24,553 bases of DNA from JBBTRP01 sp038065125 (GCA_038065125.1 JBBTRP010000047.1:1-24553), one strand, 5' to 3'; counted from the stretch's first letter, positions 1-7,040 are shown. The notes: a model not told the origin generated them from the letters alone. Program-made: numbers and translations.

Positions 1-635
1 CGCAAAAGGCGCAAAAGGAACTTTTCGAGGAGCAACTTCGGGGCAAGAGTATCGACTCATCACCTGTTCATCCACTTCGGTTGATTCACGACCTGCGGCA
101 CGCCCTGGGAGATACCGCGACCGTCATTTCTGACGTGGGGTCCCACCAGGTGTGGCTTGCGAAGTATTTTTTCTCCTACGAACCGCGGACACTGCTCTTT
201 AGTATGGGGTTTCAGACCATGGGCGTTGCACTTCCCTGGGCGATCGCCGCAACGCTCGCGCGGCCGGGAACACCGGTCGTCTCCAATTCCGGAGACGGCT
301 CGTTCCTGATGAGCGCGACAGAACTTGAAACCGCCGTGCGTCTGAAGGCAAGACTGATTCACTTGGTGTGGCGCGACGGGTCGTATAACTTGGTAAAAAT
401 CCAGCAGCTCCAGGCGTACGAGCGGTCGTGGGGAGTCGAGTTCGGCAATCCCGACATCGTAGCATTTGCAAAAAGCTTTGGCGCGAACGCCTACCGCATT
501 TCCAAACCAAGGCAAATTATTCCCACAATCAAGAAAGCTCTCAAATGCCGCGGCCCGGTCATCATCGACATCCCCGTCGACTATCGGGACAATTTGTTTT
601 TATTGAAGCCGAAAGACTTTACTGGCGCAATGTGA
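1..635 (+). CDS. alsS: Acetolactate synthase, catabolic type, C-terminal part (5' truncated by window edge)
   Basis: The reading frame is open from base 3 to the TGA at 633, so the gene begins upstream of the window; the TTG at 81 is not its start. About 210 residues remain. They match the C-terminal thiamine-diphosphate-binding domain of the FAD-independent Bacillus AlsS / Klebsiella BudB family: GSHQVWLAKYF, a GFQTMGVALPWAIAA stretch, the GDGSFLMSATELETAVRLKA block carrying the first Mg-ThDP aspartate, then VWRDGSYNLV where AlsS has VWNDSTYDMV, and GPVIIDIPVDY near the end. The enzyme condenses two pyruvates to 2-acetolactate, feeding acetoin/butanediol or branched-chain amino acid synthesis in the cytoplasm. 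The second metal-site aspartate (RDGSYN) is kept while the neighbouring Asn is Arg. The family assignment is firm. Catabolic versus biosynthetic use cannot be settled because no decarboxylase or ilv gene is in view. Confidence 0.9.
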   Translation, partial: QKAQKELFEEQLRGKSIDSSPVHPLRLIHDLRHALGDTATVISDVGSHQVWLAKYFFSYEPRTLLFSMGFQTMGVALPWAIAATLARPGTPVVSNSGDGSFLMSATELETAVRLKARLIHLVWRDGSYNLVKIQQLQAYERSWGVEFGNPDIVAFAKSFGANAYRISKPRQIIPTIKKALKCRGPVIIDIPVDYRDNLFLLKPKDFTGAM

Positions 636-645
636 TATACTGGAG
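630..645 (+). promoter_or_regulatory. Possible extended -10 promoter for the DUF5671-like gene
   Basis: TGATATACT at 633-641 fits an extended -10 (TGnTATACT), and its TGA is also the stop codon of the upstream gene. No good -35 is seen at 17 bp. A start near 648 would give a leader of about 40 nt. This is weak, motif-only evidence. Confidence 0.3.
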
Positions 646-648
646 GCA

Positions 649-680
649 GCTAATAGCTTTTAGCGTTTAGCGTTTAGATT
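649..680. repeat. Degenerate TTTAGCG repeat in the intergenic gap
   Basis: The gap contains TTTTAGCG, TTTAGCG and TTTAGAT in direct succession (about 656-678), a 7-bp period repeated nearly three times. Similar TTAG/CTAA-rich filler occurs in the next two gaps. Function is unknown. Confidence 0.5.
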
Positions 681-688
681 TATTAGGT

Positions 689-1192
689 ATGTTTGAGCAC
701 GACAAACGCCCACGGGCGACGCCGAAAGATTTCTTTTTAAATGTCCTCACGATCGTCACGCTCTATGTGAGCGCGATCAGTTTTACGCGGTTGGTATTCC
801 AACTTATTAATGTGTGGTTTCCCGACCCGCTCGAGTTTGGCGGTATGCCGATGATGGATGGCGCAAACGACGCCGCGCTTAATGCGATCCGTATGTCAAT
901 TTCATCATTGGTGGTCTTTTTCCCGGCGTATGTCGGCACCATGATATTTTTACAAAAGACCTACAACCTTACCCCCTTCAAGCGGGAGCTCTGGATCCGT
1001 CGGTGGCTCATTTATTTCACGCTCTTTGCTGCGTCCTTGATCATCATGGGTGATGTCGTGGCGCTCGTGAATAGCGCACTTTCTGGCGAACTCAAAATGC
1101 GATTTGTGCTCAAGGTTTTAACCCTCTTGTTTGTCAGCGGATCGATCTTTGTCTACTATTTCTGGGACATTCGGAAATACAGAACTGAATAG
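689..1192 (+). CDS. DUF5671-like four-helix membrane protein
   Basis: This 167-residue protein has a short charged N-terminus followed by ATPKDFFLNVLTIVTLYVSA, which I recognise as typical of DUF5671 proteins common in CPR genomes; that assignment is from memory of the family. Predicted membrane helices lie at about 16-40, 68-88, 105-128 and 140-158, with a positively charged loop (KRELWIRR) between helices 2 and 3. No catalytic motif is visible and no function is established. It lies 53 bp after the acetolactate synthase gene and 27 bp before a single-anchor protein. A possible extended -10 at 633-641 could drive this small group. Confidence 0.75.
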   Translation: MFEHDKRPRATPKDFFLNVLTIVTLYVSAISFTRLVFQLINVWFPDPLEFGGMPMMDGANDAALNAIRMSISSLVVFFPAYVGTMIFLQKTYNLTPFKRELWIRRWLIYFTLFAASLIIMGDVVALVNSALSGELKMRFVLKVLTLLFVSGSIFVYYFWDIRKYRTE

Positions 1193-1219
1193 GTTATAGG
1201 TAAGAGGTTACAGGCAACT

Positions 1220-1717
1220 ATGAAATATCTTGCACCGGGTGTTATTGTGGTTGTGTGCGTGGTGGTGATTGCTGGTTTCCTCGCGATCGGATCTCCGACC
1301 GATGAGCGTGCGCGACGATTTGATCAACAGCGAATCTGGCATCTCCAGACCATTCAGGGCCAGATCGTTTCTACGTGGCAAATCGCAGGAAGTGTTCCTG
1401 CTCAGCTTGACGAACTCAACGACGACATCAGCGGATTCCGCGTGCCAGGCGATCCAGGGACTGGCGCAGCATATGAGTATACAAAGCGGAGCCCCAACGA
1501 GTTCACACTCTGCGCCGTCTTTACCCGAAAGTCAGACGGGGACGCGAAGGGTGGGTATCCGCAGAGATTTCACCCAATCGCAAAACCCATGATGCCGTTT
1601 GGCGAAGTGTTTGCCACTCCCCAGTCCTGGTCGCATGCCGCGGGTCGCGTCTGCTTTGACCGGTCCATCGACACGAAACGCTACAAGCCGCCCATACCCC
1701 TAAACCCTCAACCCTAG
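1220..1717 (+). CDS. Membrane-anchored protein with a pilin-like periplasmic segment
   Basis: The 165-residue protein has one N-terminal membrane helix (about 7-24). The ATG at 1220 follows an AGAGG about 12 bp upstream. After the helix, ARRFDQQRIWHLQTIQGQIV, then GSVPAQLDEL and VPGDPGTGAAYEYT, follow the order of conserved pieces seen in type II/IV pseudopilin domains (basic helix, G-x-x-P loop, P-x-D-P-x-T-G-x-x-Y). There is no G-F-T-x-x-E prepilin peptidase site, so it is probably not processed as a pilin. The resemblance is my inference, not an established family. The last residues (PPIPLNPQP) are encoded by the CCCTAA-rich intergenic repeat, suggesting the stop codon was supplied by that repeat. 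Two cysteines (in TLCAV and RVCFD) could form a disulfide. Confidence 0.6.
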   Translation: MKYLAPGVIVVVCVVVIAGFLAIGSPTDERARRFDQQRIWHLQTIQGQIVSTWQIAGSVPAQLDELNDDISGFRVPGDPGTGAAYEYTKRSPNEFTLCAVFTRKSDGDAKGGYPQRFHPIAKPMMPFGEVFATPQSWSHAAGRVCFDRSIDTKRYKPPIPLNPQP

Positions 1718-1738
1718 ACCCCTAACCCCTGCCCCCCC
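1697..1738. repeat. Degenerate CCCTAA-type repeat
   Basis: The units CCCTAAA, CCCTCAA, CCCTAGA, CCCCTAA and CCCCTG follow one another between about 1697 and 1738, ending in a run of seven C. On the other strand this reads as TTAGGG-like. It forms the 3' end of one gene and all of the spacer before the next. No hairpin is obvious. Function is unknown. Confidence 0.6.
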
Positions 1739-2062
1739 ATGATCTCCTACGACGATTTTTCAAAACTCGAGCTCAAAATTGCAACCATTCTTTCCGTGGA
1801 GCGTGTGGAAGGCTCACAAAAACTTCTCAAACTTTCCATTACTCTTGGCGAGGAGTCGCCCCGCACTTTGGTGGCGGGAATCGGCAAGCGGTATTCGCCT
1901 GAGGAGCTCCTTAACACCCAGATCGTGATTATTGCAAACCTTGAGCCGCGAGCGCTCATGGGAATTGAGAGCCAGGGCATGCTACTTGCAACCGACGATG
2001 ATGCCGGCCCGGTGCTCCTGCGGCCCATCACCCCAGTCCCGCCCGGCAGCTCGATTCATTGA
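1739..2062 (+). CDS. Stand-alone tRNA-binding OB-fold protein (MetRS C-terminal / Arc1p-like)
   Basis: The whole 107-residue protein is one tRNA-binding domain of the kind found at the C-terminus of bacterial MetRS, in CsaA and in Arc1p/EMAP-II. Diagnostic pieces are the opening ISYDDFSKLELKIATILSVE, the GSQKLLKLSITLGEE strand pair, RTLVAGIGKRYSPEEL, and IVIIANLEPRALMGIESQGMLLA. In MetRS this module binds the outer side of the tRNA and helps dimerisation. Here it could act in trans with a MetRS that lacks the domain, or as a CsaA-like chaperone. The ATG at 1739 directly follows the C-rich repeat and has no Shine-Dalgarno sequence. Only 9 bp separate it from the next gene. The domain assignment is firm; the partner is inferred. 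Confidence 0.85.
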   Translation: MISYDDFSKLELKIATILSVERVEGSQKLLKLSITLGEESPRTLVAGIGKRYSPEELLNTQIVIIANLEPRALMGIESQGMLLATDDDAGPVLLRPITPVPPGSSIH

Positions 2063-2071
2063 AATTCTGCT

Positions 2072-3493
2072 ATGAATTTTTTGACGGTTCTTTTTGTGCT
2101 TCTCGTTGCCCCAACCATCGCGTTTGCCGACATGGCGCCGGTATCGGGAACAGGAACAGGGTCGCTTCGTATCTATACCGAGCCAAGTGTAGAATTGTCC
2201 CGAGAAAAGATTTTAATCGAAATAGGAAAAAAATCGGCGCACGTGCTCGTGCGCTATGTCTTTAATAACTCGAGTGACGCACCCGTCACGCTGACGACCG
2301 GCTTTCCAGAGCGGCTACGCCTGAGTGATGAGGACTACGCGTCAAAGGGAATGAAAAACTTCGTCGCCCGCGTCAATGAAAAGACGATACATACCCGCTT
2401 TCAGTCAACGGGGACATCTTCGAATGATTGGACAAGCAAACCTCGGTTCGGGTGGCATGTGTATCCGGTCACGTTCCTGCCGGGAGAGACCGTCATCGAG
2501 AATCGCTATACCCAATATTACTTCGGAGTCTCAAAAGACCATGCGCTCGACTTTGAGTACATTTTGGATACGGGCGCAAGCTGGAAAGGAGAGATCGGGA
2601 CGGTTGATGTTCAGATTGATTTTGTCGACGGTATGAATGCGAGAACTGTTAAGACTCTTCCGCTCCAAGGATCGTTGTGGACGACATCTCCCGACTTCCG
2701 ACATTTACACAAGACCCTTACGAATATCGAGCCGACACAACAGGAAAATATTACCCTTCATTTGTTTAGCAATTTGGTCGCGACTGATCCGCTCGGATTG
2801 TGCGGTGCTAAAGGAGTTAATCCTGATGACAGCCCGATGTTTGTAGGGCAATCATTGACGGACCTAGAAAAGGAGTATAACGCCAAGGATAGTATTGGAT
2901 ATCAGGAAGGAACCCGAGCGTTCGACTTCCTCGCGCGGCCCGTCCGCGCAAAAGATTATGAGGGAAAAACGACTACCGGTTTTGATGCTTTTGTACCCTG
3001 TTTTATTAACGACTGGAACGATGAGTCTGCTTGGATCAGTAAGATCTCTGGCGCAAGCGGCAATGCGTTCTTAAGCATCCCGCTCGAGACCCGGCGAGAG
3101 CTTATCGCTTTACACGTTCAGGGCGGCTTCACAAAGGGTCAAAATCGCTTCCTAGATTACGCTCGCCCAAAGAAAATTCGACTGACACTGTATGGCGAAC
3201 GGGGTGAGCAGATTCCATTTTATGAGGAAGAAAAGCAAAAGGATATGTCATACACTCTTACGCTTTCTGATTCAAAAATGGGTCAAAAGATCGATATTCT
3301 CAACCACCCGGAGATCTTCATTCCGTCGTCAGATGTGTTTACGCGGCTTCGCGTTGATATCCTCAGTGTGTACCCCGGCAAGAAATACCCGCAGGTGGCA
3401 ATCACTGACTTCTCTTTTGAAAGTGTCCCCCAAGGAGCAAGCGTTAGTGAGAAGTATGCACCGCTCGTCTCACGGAAAGACTTTTCTGAATAA
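2072..3493 (+). CDS. Secreted protein with a possible C-terminal carbohydrate-binding (NADase-type/discoidin-like) domain
   Basis: This 473-residue protein starts with a clear Sec signal peptide (hydrophobic 3-18, likely cleavage after AFA at 19). The middle part is beta-rich, beginning MAPVSGTGTGSLRIYTEP and including repeated strand-turn patterns up to about residue 240; I do not recognise a catalytic motif. The segment from about 366 to 455 (KKIRLTLYGERG, then IRVDILSVYPGKKYPQVAI with the real residues LRVDILSVYPGKKY and VAITDFSFE) resembles the discoidin-like NADase-type glycan-binding domain, whose hallmark is a YPGxKYxDxxIxEIxF-like end. That is pattern recognition only. It probably acts at or outside the cytoplasmic membrane. 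Its 3' end overlaps the proposed start of nth by 38 bp, which suggests co-transcription. Confidence 0.6.
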   Translation: MNFLTVLFVLLVAPTIAFADMAPVSGTGTGSLRIYTEPSVELSREKILIEIGKKSAHVLVRYVFNNSSDAPVTLTTGFPERLRLSDEDYASKGMKNFVARVNEKTIHTRFQSTGTSSNDWTSKPRFGWHVYPVTFLPGETVIENRYTQYYFGVSKDHALDFEYILDTGASWKGEIGTVDVQIDFVDGMNARTVKTLPLQGSLWTTSPDFRHLHKTLTNIEPTQQENITLHLFSNLVATDPLGLCGAKGVNPDDSPMFVGQSLTDLEKEYNAKDSIGYQEGTRAFDFLARPVRAKDYEGKTTTGFDAFVPCFINDWNDESAWISKISGASGNAFLSIPLETRRELIALHVQGGFTKGQNRFLDYARPKKIRLTLYGERGEQIPFYEEEKQKDMSYTLTLSDSKMGQKIDILNHPEIFIPSSDVFTRLRVDILSVYPGKKYPQVAITDFSFESVPQGASVSEKYAPLVSRKDFSE

Positions 3494-4151
3494 AGAGCGC
3501 GCATCACAACTTTTAAGCGAACTCAAAAAACTCGTGCCTGATGCGAGGATGATTTTGAATTTTTCCACTCCGTGGGAGTGTCTGGTTGCGGTGCAGCTCT
3601 CGGCGCAGTGCACTGATATGCAAGTCAACAGAGTGACCGCGAAGCTTTTCAAAAAATACCGAACGCTCGAGGACTATGTGTACGCCAAGCCCGAGGATTT
3701 TGAAAAGGATATTTTCTCCACGGGATTTTACAAAAACAAAACAAAAAACATTCTTGCGGCCGCACGGGTGATTCACGAGGACTTCGGTGGGCGCGTGCCT
3801 TCGACCATGTGCGAGATCCTGACCGTTCCGGGAGTTGCGCGAAAGACGGCAAATGTCGTCCTGGGTAATTGCTACGGTGTGGTCGAGGGGATCGCGGTGG
3901 ACACACACGTCAAACGCCTTACTCACCGGTTCGGATTGACGAAAGCAAGAGATCCCAATAAGATCGAGAAGGACCTGATGGGCCTTTTCCCTCAAAAAGA
4001 ATGGTTTTCCTTAACCTACTACCTGATCGAGTACGGCCGCCGGTATTGCACCGCCCGCACGAGCGACCACTCCAACTGTCCCCTGCGACAATTCGAATCA
4101 AAATCTCAATATCCAATATCCAAATCTCAAATAAATAACAACTTTCAATGA
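3456..4151 (+). CDS. nth: Endonuclease III with an abnormal, repeat-derived C-terminus
   Basis: Residues 11-210 follow endonuclease III closely: LNFSTPWECLVAVQLSAQCTD, then the helix-hairpin-helix LTVPGVARKTANVVLG with the catalytic lysine at 130, and AVDTHVKR with the catalytic aspartate at 149. The enzyme removes oxidised pyrimidines from DNA and nicks the abasic site. The Fe-S loop is defective. C198 and C208 are present, but the expected second ligand is His205 and the fourth position is Glu214. From about residue 213 the sequence turns into FESKSQYPISKSQINNNFQ, encoded by the AT-rich palindromic repeat at about 4094-4216. I chose the ATG at 3456 (231 residues, 38-bp overlap with the previous gene); a CTG at 3486 aligns better with the usual N-terminus. 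Activity without an intact cluster is uncertain. Confidence 0.85.
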   Translation: MHRSSHGKTFLNKERASQLLSELKKLVPDARMILNFSTPWECLVAVQLSAQCTDMQVNRVTAKLFKKYRTLEDYVYAKPEDFEKDIFSTGFYKNKTKNILAAARVIHEDFGGRVPSTMCEILTVPGVARKTANVVLGNCYGVVEGIAVDTHVKRLTHRFGLTKARDPNKIEKDLMGLFPQKEWFSLTYYLIEYGRRYCTARTSDHSNCPLRQFESKSQYPISKSQINNNFQ

Positions 4152-4216
4152 ATAAAATTTTTGCGCTGATTTGGAATTTGGTGTTTATTTGAGAATTGGA
4201 ATTTGTGAGTTGTGAT
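4094..4216. repeat. AT-rich imperfect palindrome (CPR-style intergenic repeat)
   Basis: The left arm (about 4094-4142) contains CCAAATCTCAAATAAATAAC. The right arm (about 4171-4216) contains GTGTTTATTTGAGAATTGG, whose reverse complement aligns with the left arm with few mismatches. Both arms consist of short CCAA/CAAAT words. The spacer is about 28 bp. The left arm encodes the tail and stop codon of nth. I recall similar low-complexity CCAAATAAC-type spacers in CPR genomes; that is recollection, not a search. Confidence 0.65.
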
Positions 4217-4265
4217 TTTTCCATGGGATCTCCGCTGTTTTATTAACTCAAGAAAGTAAACTCTT

Positions 4266-4544
4266 ATGTCCTTCCTCGACAAACTCAAAGACATGAACGA
4301 GATGCGCAAAAACGCCAAAGAACTCCAGTCCGTACTGGGCAAGGAGACGATTGTCGGTACCTCGAACAACGGATTTTTTTCCGTGACGATTGACGGGAAC
4401 CAGAACGTCCTCTCCGTCACGATTGGCGACCAACTCACGGGAGACAAGTTCCAACTGGAGAAGTCGGCAAAAGAAGCATTTGCAAAAGCCCTGGACGGCC
4501 TGAAGAAGCTCATGGTCTCCAAATTTTCAAGTTTCATGAAATGA
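4266..4544 (+). CDS. YbaB/EbfC family nucleoid-associated protein
   Basis: The 92-residue protein has the YbaB/EbfC plan: an N-terminal charged helix (MSFLDKLKDMNEMRKNAKEL), a central three-stranded sheet (GTSNNGFFSVTIDGNQNVLSVTIGD), and a C-terminal helix (KSAKEAFAKALDGLKKLM). The family forms dimers that bind DNA and the usual length is about 100 residues. The gene begins the cluster with mreD-like and PBP2 genes; its TGA overlaps the next ATG by four bases (ATGA). In many bacteria ybaB lies next to dnaX-recR, so this elongasome context is a local arrangement. No clear promoter or Shine-Dalgarno sequence is seen upstream; the 114-bp gap contains the right arm of the AT-rich palindrome. Confidence 0.8.
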   Translation: MSFLDKLKDMNEMRKNAKELQSVLGKETIVGTSNNGFFSVTIDGNQNVLSVTIGDQLTGDKFQLEKSAKEAFAKALDGLKKLMVSKFSSFMK

Positions 4545-5029
4545 GCGTTTTCCGGCTCGGATGCATCGTGCTCCTTGCTGGCTGCGCGGCAACCGTACAG
4601 ATCGCGATTGTGCCGTGGGGAGAGCTCGTACTCGCCCTCGCGGGCGTTCTTCTTTTTCTTTACTCGTTCCCGACATCATTCACGTTTGCGCTCGCGGGAG
4701 GATTTTTTCTCGACCTGGTCGGGGGAAGTTTCGGGTTACGGCTGGTGATCTTCCCCCTTTTCGTGATTGCAGGGCGAGCGCTCACCTCTTCCGTTCTTAC
4801 CGATCGCTCACTTCTCTCCGCCGGCATCCTCTCGGTTGTCGGGTATCTTACAGTGAGTGCCGCTCTTTTGAGTGCGTCAGTGGTACGAGCGATCATTACG
4901 GGGAGTGTGCTTGCACCAGTCATTTCACTCACCCTCATTAAAGAGATCATTATTGGAGTATTTGTTCAGCTTGTTGTGGTGATTATCTCCTATGGAGTCA
5001 TGAGTCTCGTGACACGCGGCAGAAAATGA
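4541..5029 (+). CDS. mreD: MreD-like rod-shape membrane protein
   Basis: This 162-residue protein is almost entirely hydrophobic, with about five predicted helices (roughly 5-20, 26-45, 47-72, 85-112, 120-155). The segment FTFALAGGFFLDLVGGSFGLRLVIFPL resembles the conserved MreD helix containing G-x-x-x-D-L-x-x-x-x-x-G. The strongest evidence is context: it is joined by ATGA overlaps to the preceding gene and to the PBP2 gene, the normal mreD-mrdA order. MreD is a membrane component of the complex guiding lateral wall synthesis. No mreB, mreC or rodA is in the window. The assignment is good but rests partly on position. Confidence 0.7.
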   Translation: MSVFRLGCIVLLAGCAATVQIAIVPWGELVLALAGVLLFLYSFPTSFTFALAGGFFLDLVGGSFGLRLVIFPLFVIAGRALTSSVLTDRSLLSAGILSVVGYLTVSAALLSASVVRAIITGSVLAPVISLTLIKEIIIGVFVQLVVVIISYGVMSLVTRGRK

Positions 5030-6972
5030 AATCAAAATTTTTTCCATTTCTTGATGAAGGACTCCCGCGTCCCGCAGTCAGGTCGCGGGATCGGTTCGCG
5101 TGGGTTGAGTCCTCCTTTGATGAGCGTGGCACTTCGTCTAAGCAGGAGTTCTTGGGCATATCGGTGGGGGAGAAAAAAATCAAGATCGTTTTTTTAGCCA
5201 TCGTCTTCCTCTTTGGTGTATTTTTCATTCGATCCGCTCAGCTTCAGGCATTCCAGGGAACGAGCTTTTCTCTTCTGGCGGATAGGAACAAGAACAAAAC
5301 AGTTTTGGTCACGGCGCATCGCGGCATCCTATATGATCGACACCTCACTCCTCTGGCGTGGAACGTTCCCTCATTTGCGGTCACCGTGACGCCCGCAGAT
5401 CTTCCCAAGGATCCCGAGCAAAAAAAGCAGGCTCTTTCTCATCTTGCATCGCTTCTGGGGACCACAACTGGCAGTATTGAGAAATCCCTCGCGGGCAAAA
5501 ACCTGTTTCAGCCCAGTATCGTCAAGGAGCGTATCGGGTATGATGCGAGTCTTGGGTTGAGCGTCGCGTTGGAAGGAGTGCCGGCCGTCAATCTGGTAGT
5601 CGAGGAGCGGCGCGAGTATGGGTTTTCTTCGTCAACTCCAAGTCTCTCTCATGTCTTGGGATACACCGGGCGCATCAGCGAGGAAGAGCTTGTTGCCAAA
5701 GGAGTGGCTTATCACCTCAACGATGTGATCGGCAAAGAAGGAGTCGAGCTCTCGTACGAGGAGTCAATCCATGGGACGACCGGCGTGCGTACGGTCGAGG
5801 TTGACGCGCTCGGGCGTGAAAAACAGGTCGTATCCGAGGATGTCCCGATCGACGGGTACAACATCGTCCTCACGCTTGATCAGAAGTTGCAGAAAGTTGC
5901 CGAGCGCGCGCTTTCCGAGACGATGAAAAAAATGGGGAAAAAACGCGGAGCCGTGATCATCTCCGATCCTCGTACCGGTGGGATCCGTGCGCTCGTGAGC
6001 CTTCCTGCGTATAAAAACAATGACTTTGCGCGCGGCATCAGTTCACAAGCCTACTCAGAGCTCCTCAGCGATCCGTCACGTCCGCTCTTTAACCGCGCGC
6101 TCTACGGCGAGTACCCTTCCGGGTCGACGATCAAGCCGCTCGTTGCCGCTGCCGCGCTTCAGGAGGGCGTGGTCACCCCGTCAACAACGGTGCGCAGCAC
6201 CGGGGGCTTGCGGATCGGGGAGTGGTATTTTCCGGACTGGAAGTCGGGCGGGCACGGCACGACAAATCTCGCAAAGGCGCTCGCACAGTCGGTCAACACC
6301 TATTTTTACATGGTTGGCGGGGGATATGGCGAATTTAAGGGTCTGGGTGTGGAGAAACTCGTTTCGTATTTTCAGAAATTCGGACTGGGCACGCTAACCG
6401 GCATCGATCTTTTCGGCGAACGTGATGGGTTTGTTCCAACGCAGAAGTGGAAAGAGGAGGTAAAAAATGAGCCCTGGTATGTCGGGGACACCTATCACAT
6501 CGCAATCGGACAGGGCGATATCGTGGTCACGCCGCTTCAGGTTAATGCGTTTACTCAGTATTTTGCAAATGGAGGAGTCAATTACCGTCCACATTTTTTT
6601 GAGTCGTTTCTTGACGAGTCTGGCGAGCGAGGTGACGTGCGAAAACCGGAAGTAATGAAGGAAAAAATTGTTGACACGCGCCATGTCGAGGCGGTGCGCG
6701 AGGGTCTTCGGGAGGCGGTTGTCTCCGGAAGCGCTCGACGGCTGTCTACCCTACCCGTAGCTAGTGCTGGAAAAACCGGAACGGCTCAGTGGCACAGCGG
6801 GAAATCACCCCACGCGTGGTTCACCGGCTGGGCGCCGTATGAAAACCCTGAACTCGTCATCACCGTACTCGTCGAAGAGGGCGAAGAGGGCAGCCGCGCC
6901 GCAACCCCGGTCGCGTATGACATTTTGAAATGGTATTTTTCGGAAAGGAAAAAGAGTATTGACAAGAAGTGA
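5026..6972 (+). CDS. mrdA: Penicillin-binding protein 2, peptidoglycan transpeptidase
   Basis: The 648-residue class B PBP cross-links peptidoglycan during cell elongation. A 50-residue cytoplasmic N-terminus, longer than usual, precedes one membrane helix (52-69). The dimerisation/pedestal region (about 75-275) includes HRGILYDRH. The transpeptidase domain carries all three catalytic motifs: S367-T-I-K370 in YPSGSTIKPL, S422-V-N424, and K583-T-G585 in AGKTGTAQW. The start codon overlaps the mreD-like stop (ATGA). The gene ends in SIDKK, and the codons for I-D-K also form the -35 box of a strong promoter at 6959. A terminator hairpin follows 40 bp after the stop. Its presence implies a conventional peptidoglycan wall. 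Confidence 0.93.
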   Translation: MKSKFFPFLDEGLPRPAVRSRDRFAWVESSFDERGTSSKQEFLGISVGEKKIKIVFLAIVFLFGVFFIRSAQLQAFQGTSFSLLADRNKNKTVLVTAHRGILYDRHLTPLAWNVPSFAVTVTPADLPKDPEQKKQALSHLASLLGTTTGSIEKSLAGKNLFQPSIVKERIGYDASLGLSVALEGVPAVNLVVEERREYGFSSSTPSLSHVLGYTGRISEEELVAKGVAYHLNDVIGKEGVELSYEESIHGTTGVRTVEVDALGREKQVVSEDVPIDGYNIVLTLDQKLQKVAERALSETMKKMGKKRGAVIISDPRTGGIRALVSLPAYKNNDFARGISSQAYSELLSDPSRPLFNRALYGEYPSGSTIKPLVAAAALQEGVVTPSTTVRSTGGLRIGEWYFPDWKSGGHGTTNLAKALAQSVNTYFYMVGGGYGEFKGLGVEKLVSYFQKFGLGTLTGIDLFGERDGFVPTQKWKEEVKNEPWYVGDTYHIAIGQGDIVVTPLQVNAFTQYFANGGVNYRPHFFESFLDESGERGDVRKPEVMKEKIVDTRHVEAVREGLREAVVSGSARRLSTLPVASAGKTGTAQWHSGKSPHAWFTGWAPYENPELVITVLVEEGEEGSRAATPVAYDILKWYFSERKKSIDKK

Positions 6973-6987
6973 AAATTGGTGTATACT
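6959..6987 (+). promoter_or_regulatory. Consensus-like promoter at the 3' end of the PBP2 gene
   Basis: TTGACA at 6959-6964 and TATACT at 6982-6987 are separated by exactly 17 bp. The -35 lies inside the last codons of the PBP2 gene. A start near 6994 would place a terminator hairpin only about 20 nt downstream, so the predicted transcript is about 40 nt unless read-through into greA occurs. Confidence 0.7.
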
Positions 6988-7012
6988 TAAACAAGTGATT
7001 GTAAGAATTCAC

Positions 7013-7034
7013 TGGCCCCGTGAGGGCCATTTTT
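7013..7034 (+). terminator. Intrinsic terminator between PBP2 and greA
   Basis: A 6-bp G+C-rich stem TGGCCC (7013-7018) and GGGCCA (7024-7029), with the loop CGTGA, is followed by five T (7030-7034). It would end the PBP2 transcript and also transcripts from the promoter at 6959. Confidence 0.75.
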
Positions 7035-7040
7035 CATATA

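Noticed and set aside
60..515. Minus-strand open frame at the window start
   Set aside because: It overlaps the clear acetolactate synthase frame, whose residues are conserved; the antisense product is not recognisable.
3192..3455. N-terminal extension of endonuclease III by 88 codons
   Set aside because: The extension overlaps the conserved C-terminal domain of the preceding secreted protein, is low in hydrophobic pattern, and is not part of the Nth family; the ATG at 3456 is preferred.
4085..4105. TTCGAATC resembling a tRNA T-loop
   Set aside because: No acceptor, D or anticodon stems can be built around it; it is the junction of nth with the AT-rich repeat. No tRNA was found elsewhere in the window.
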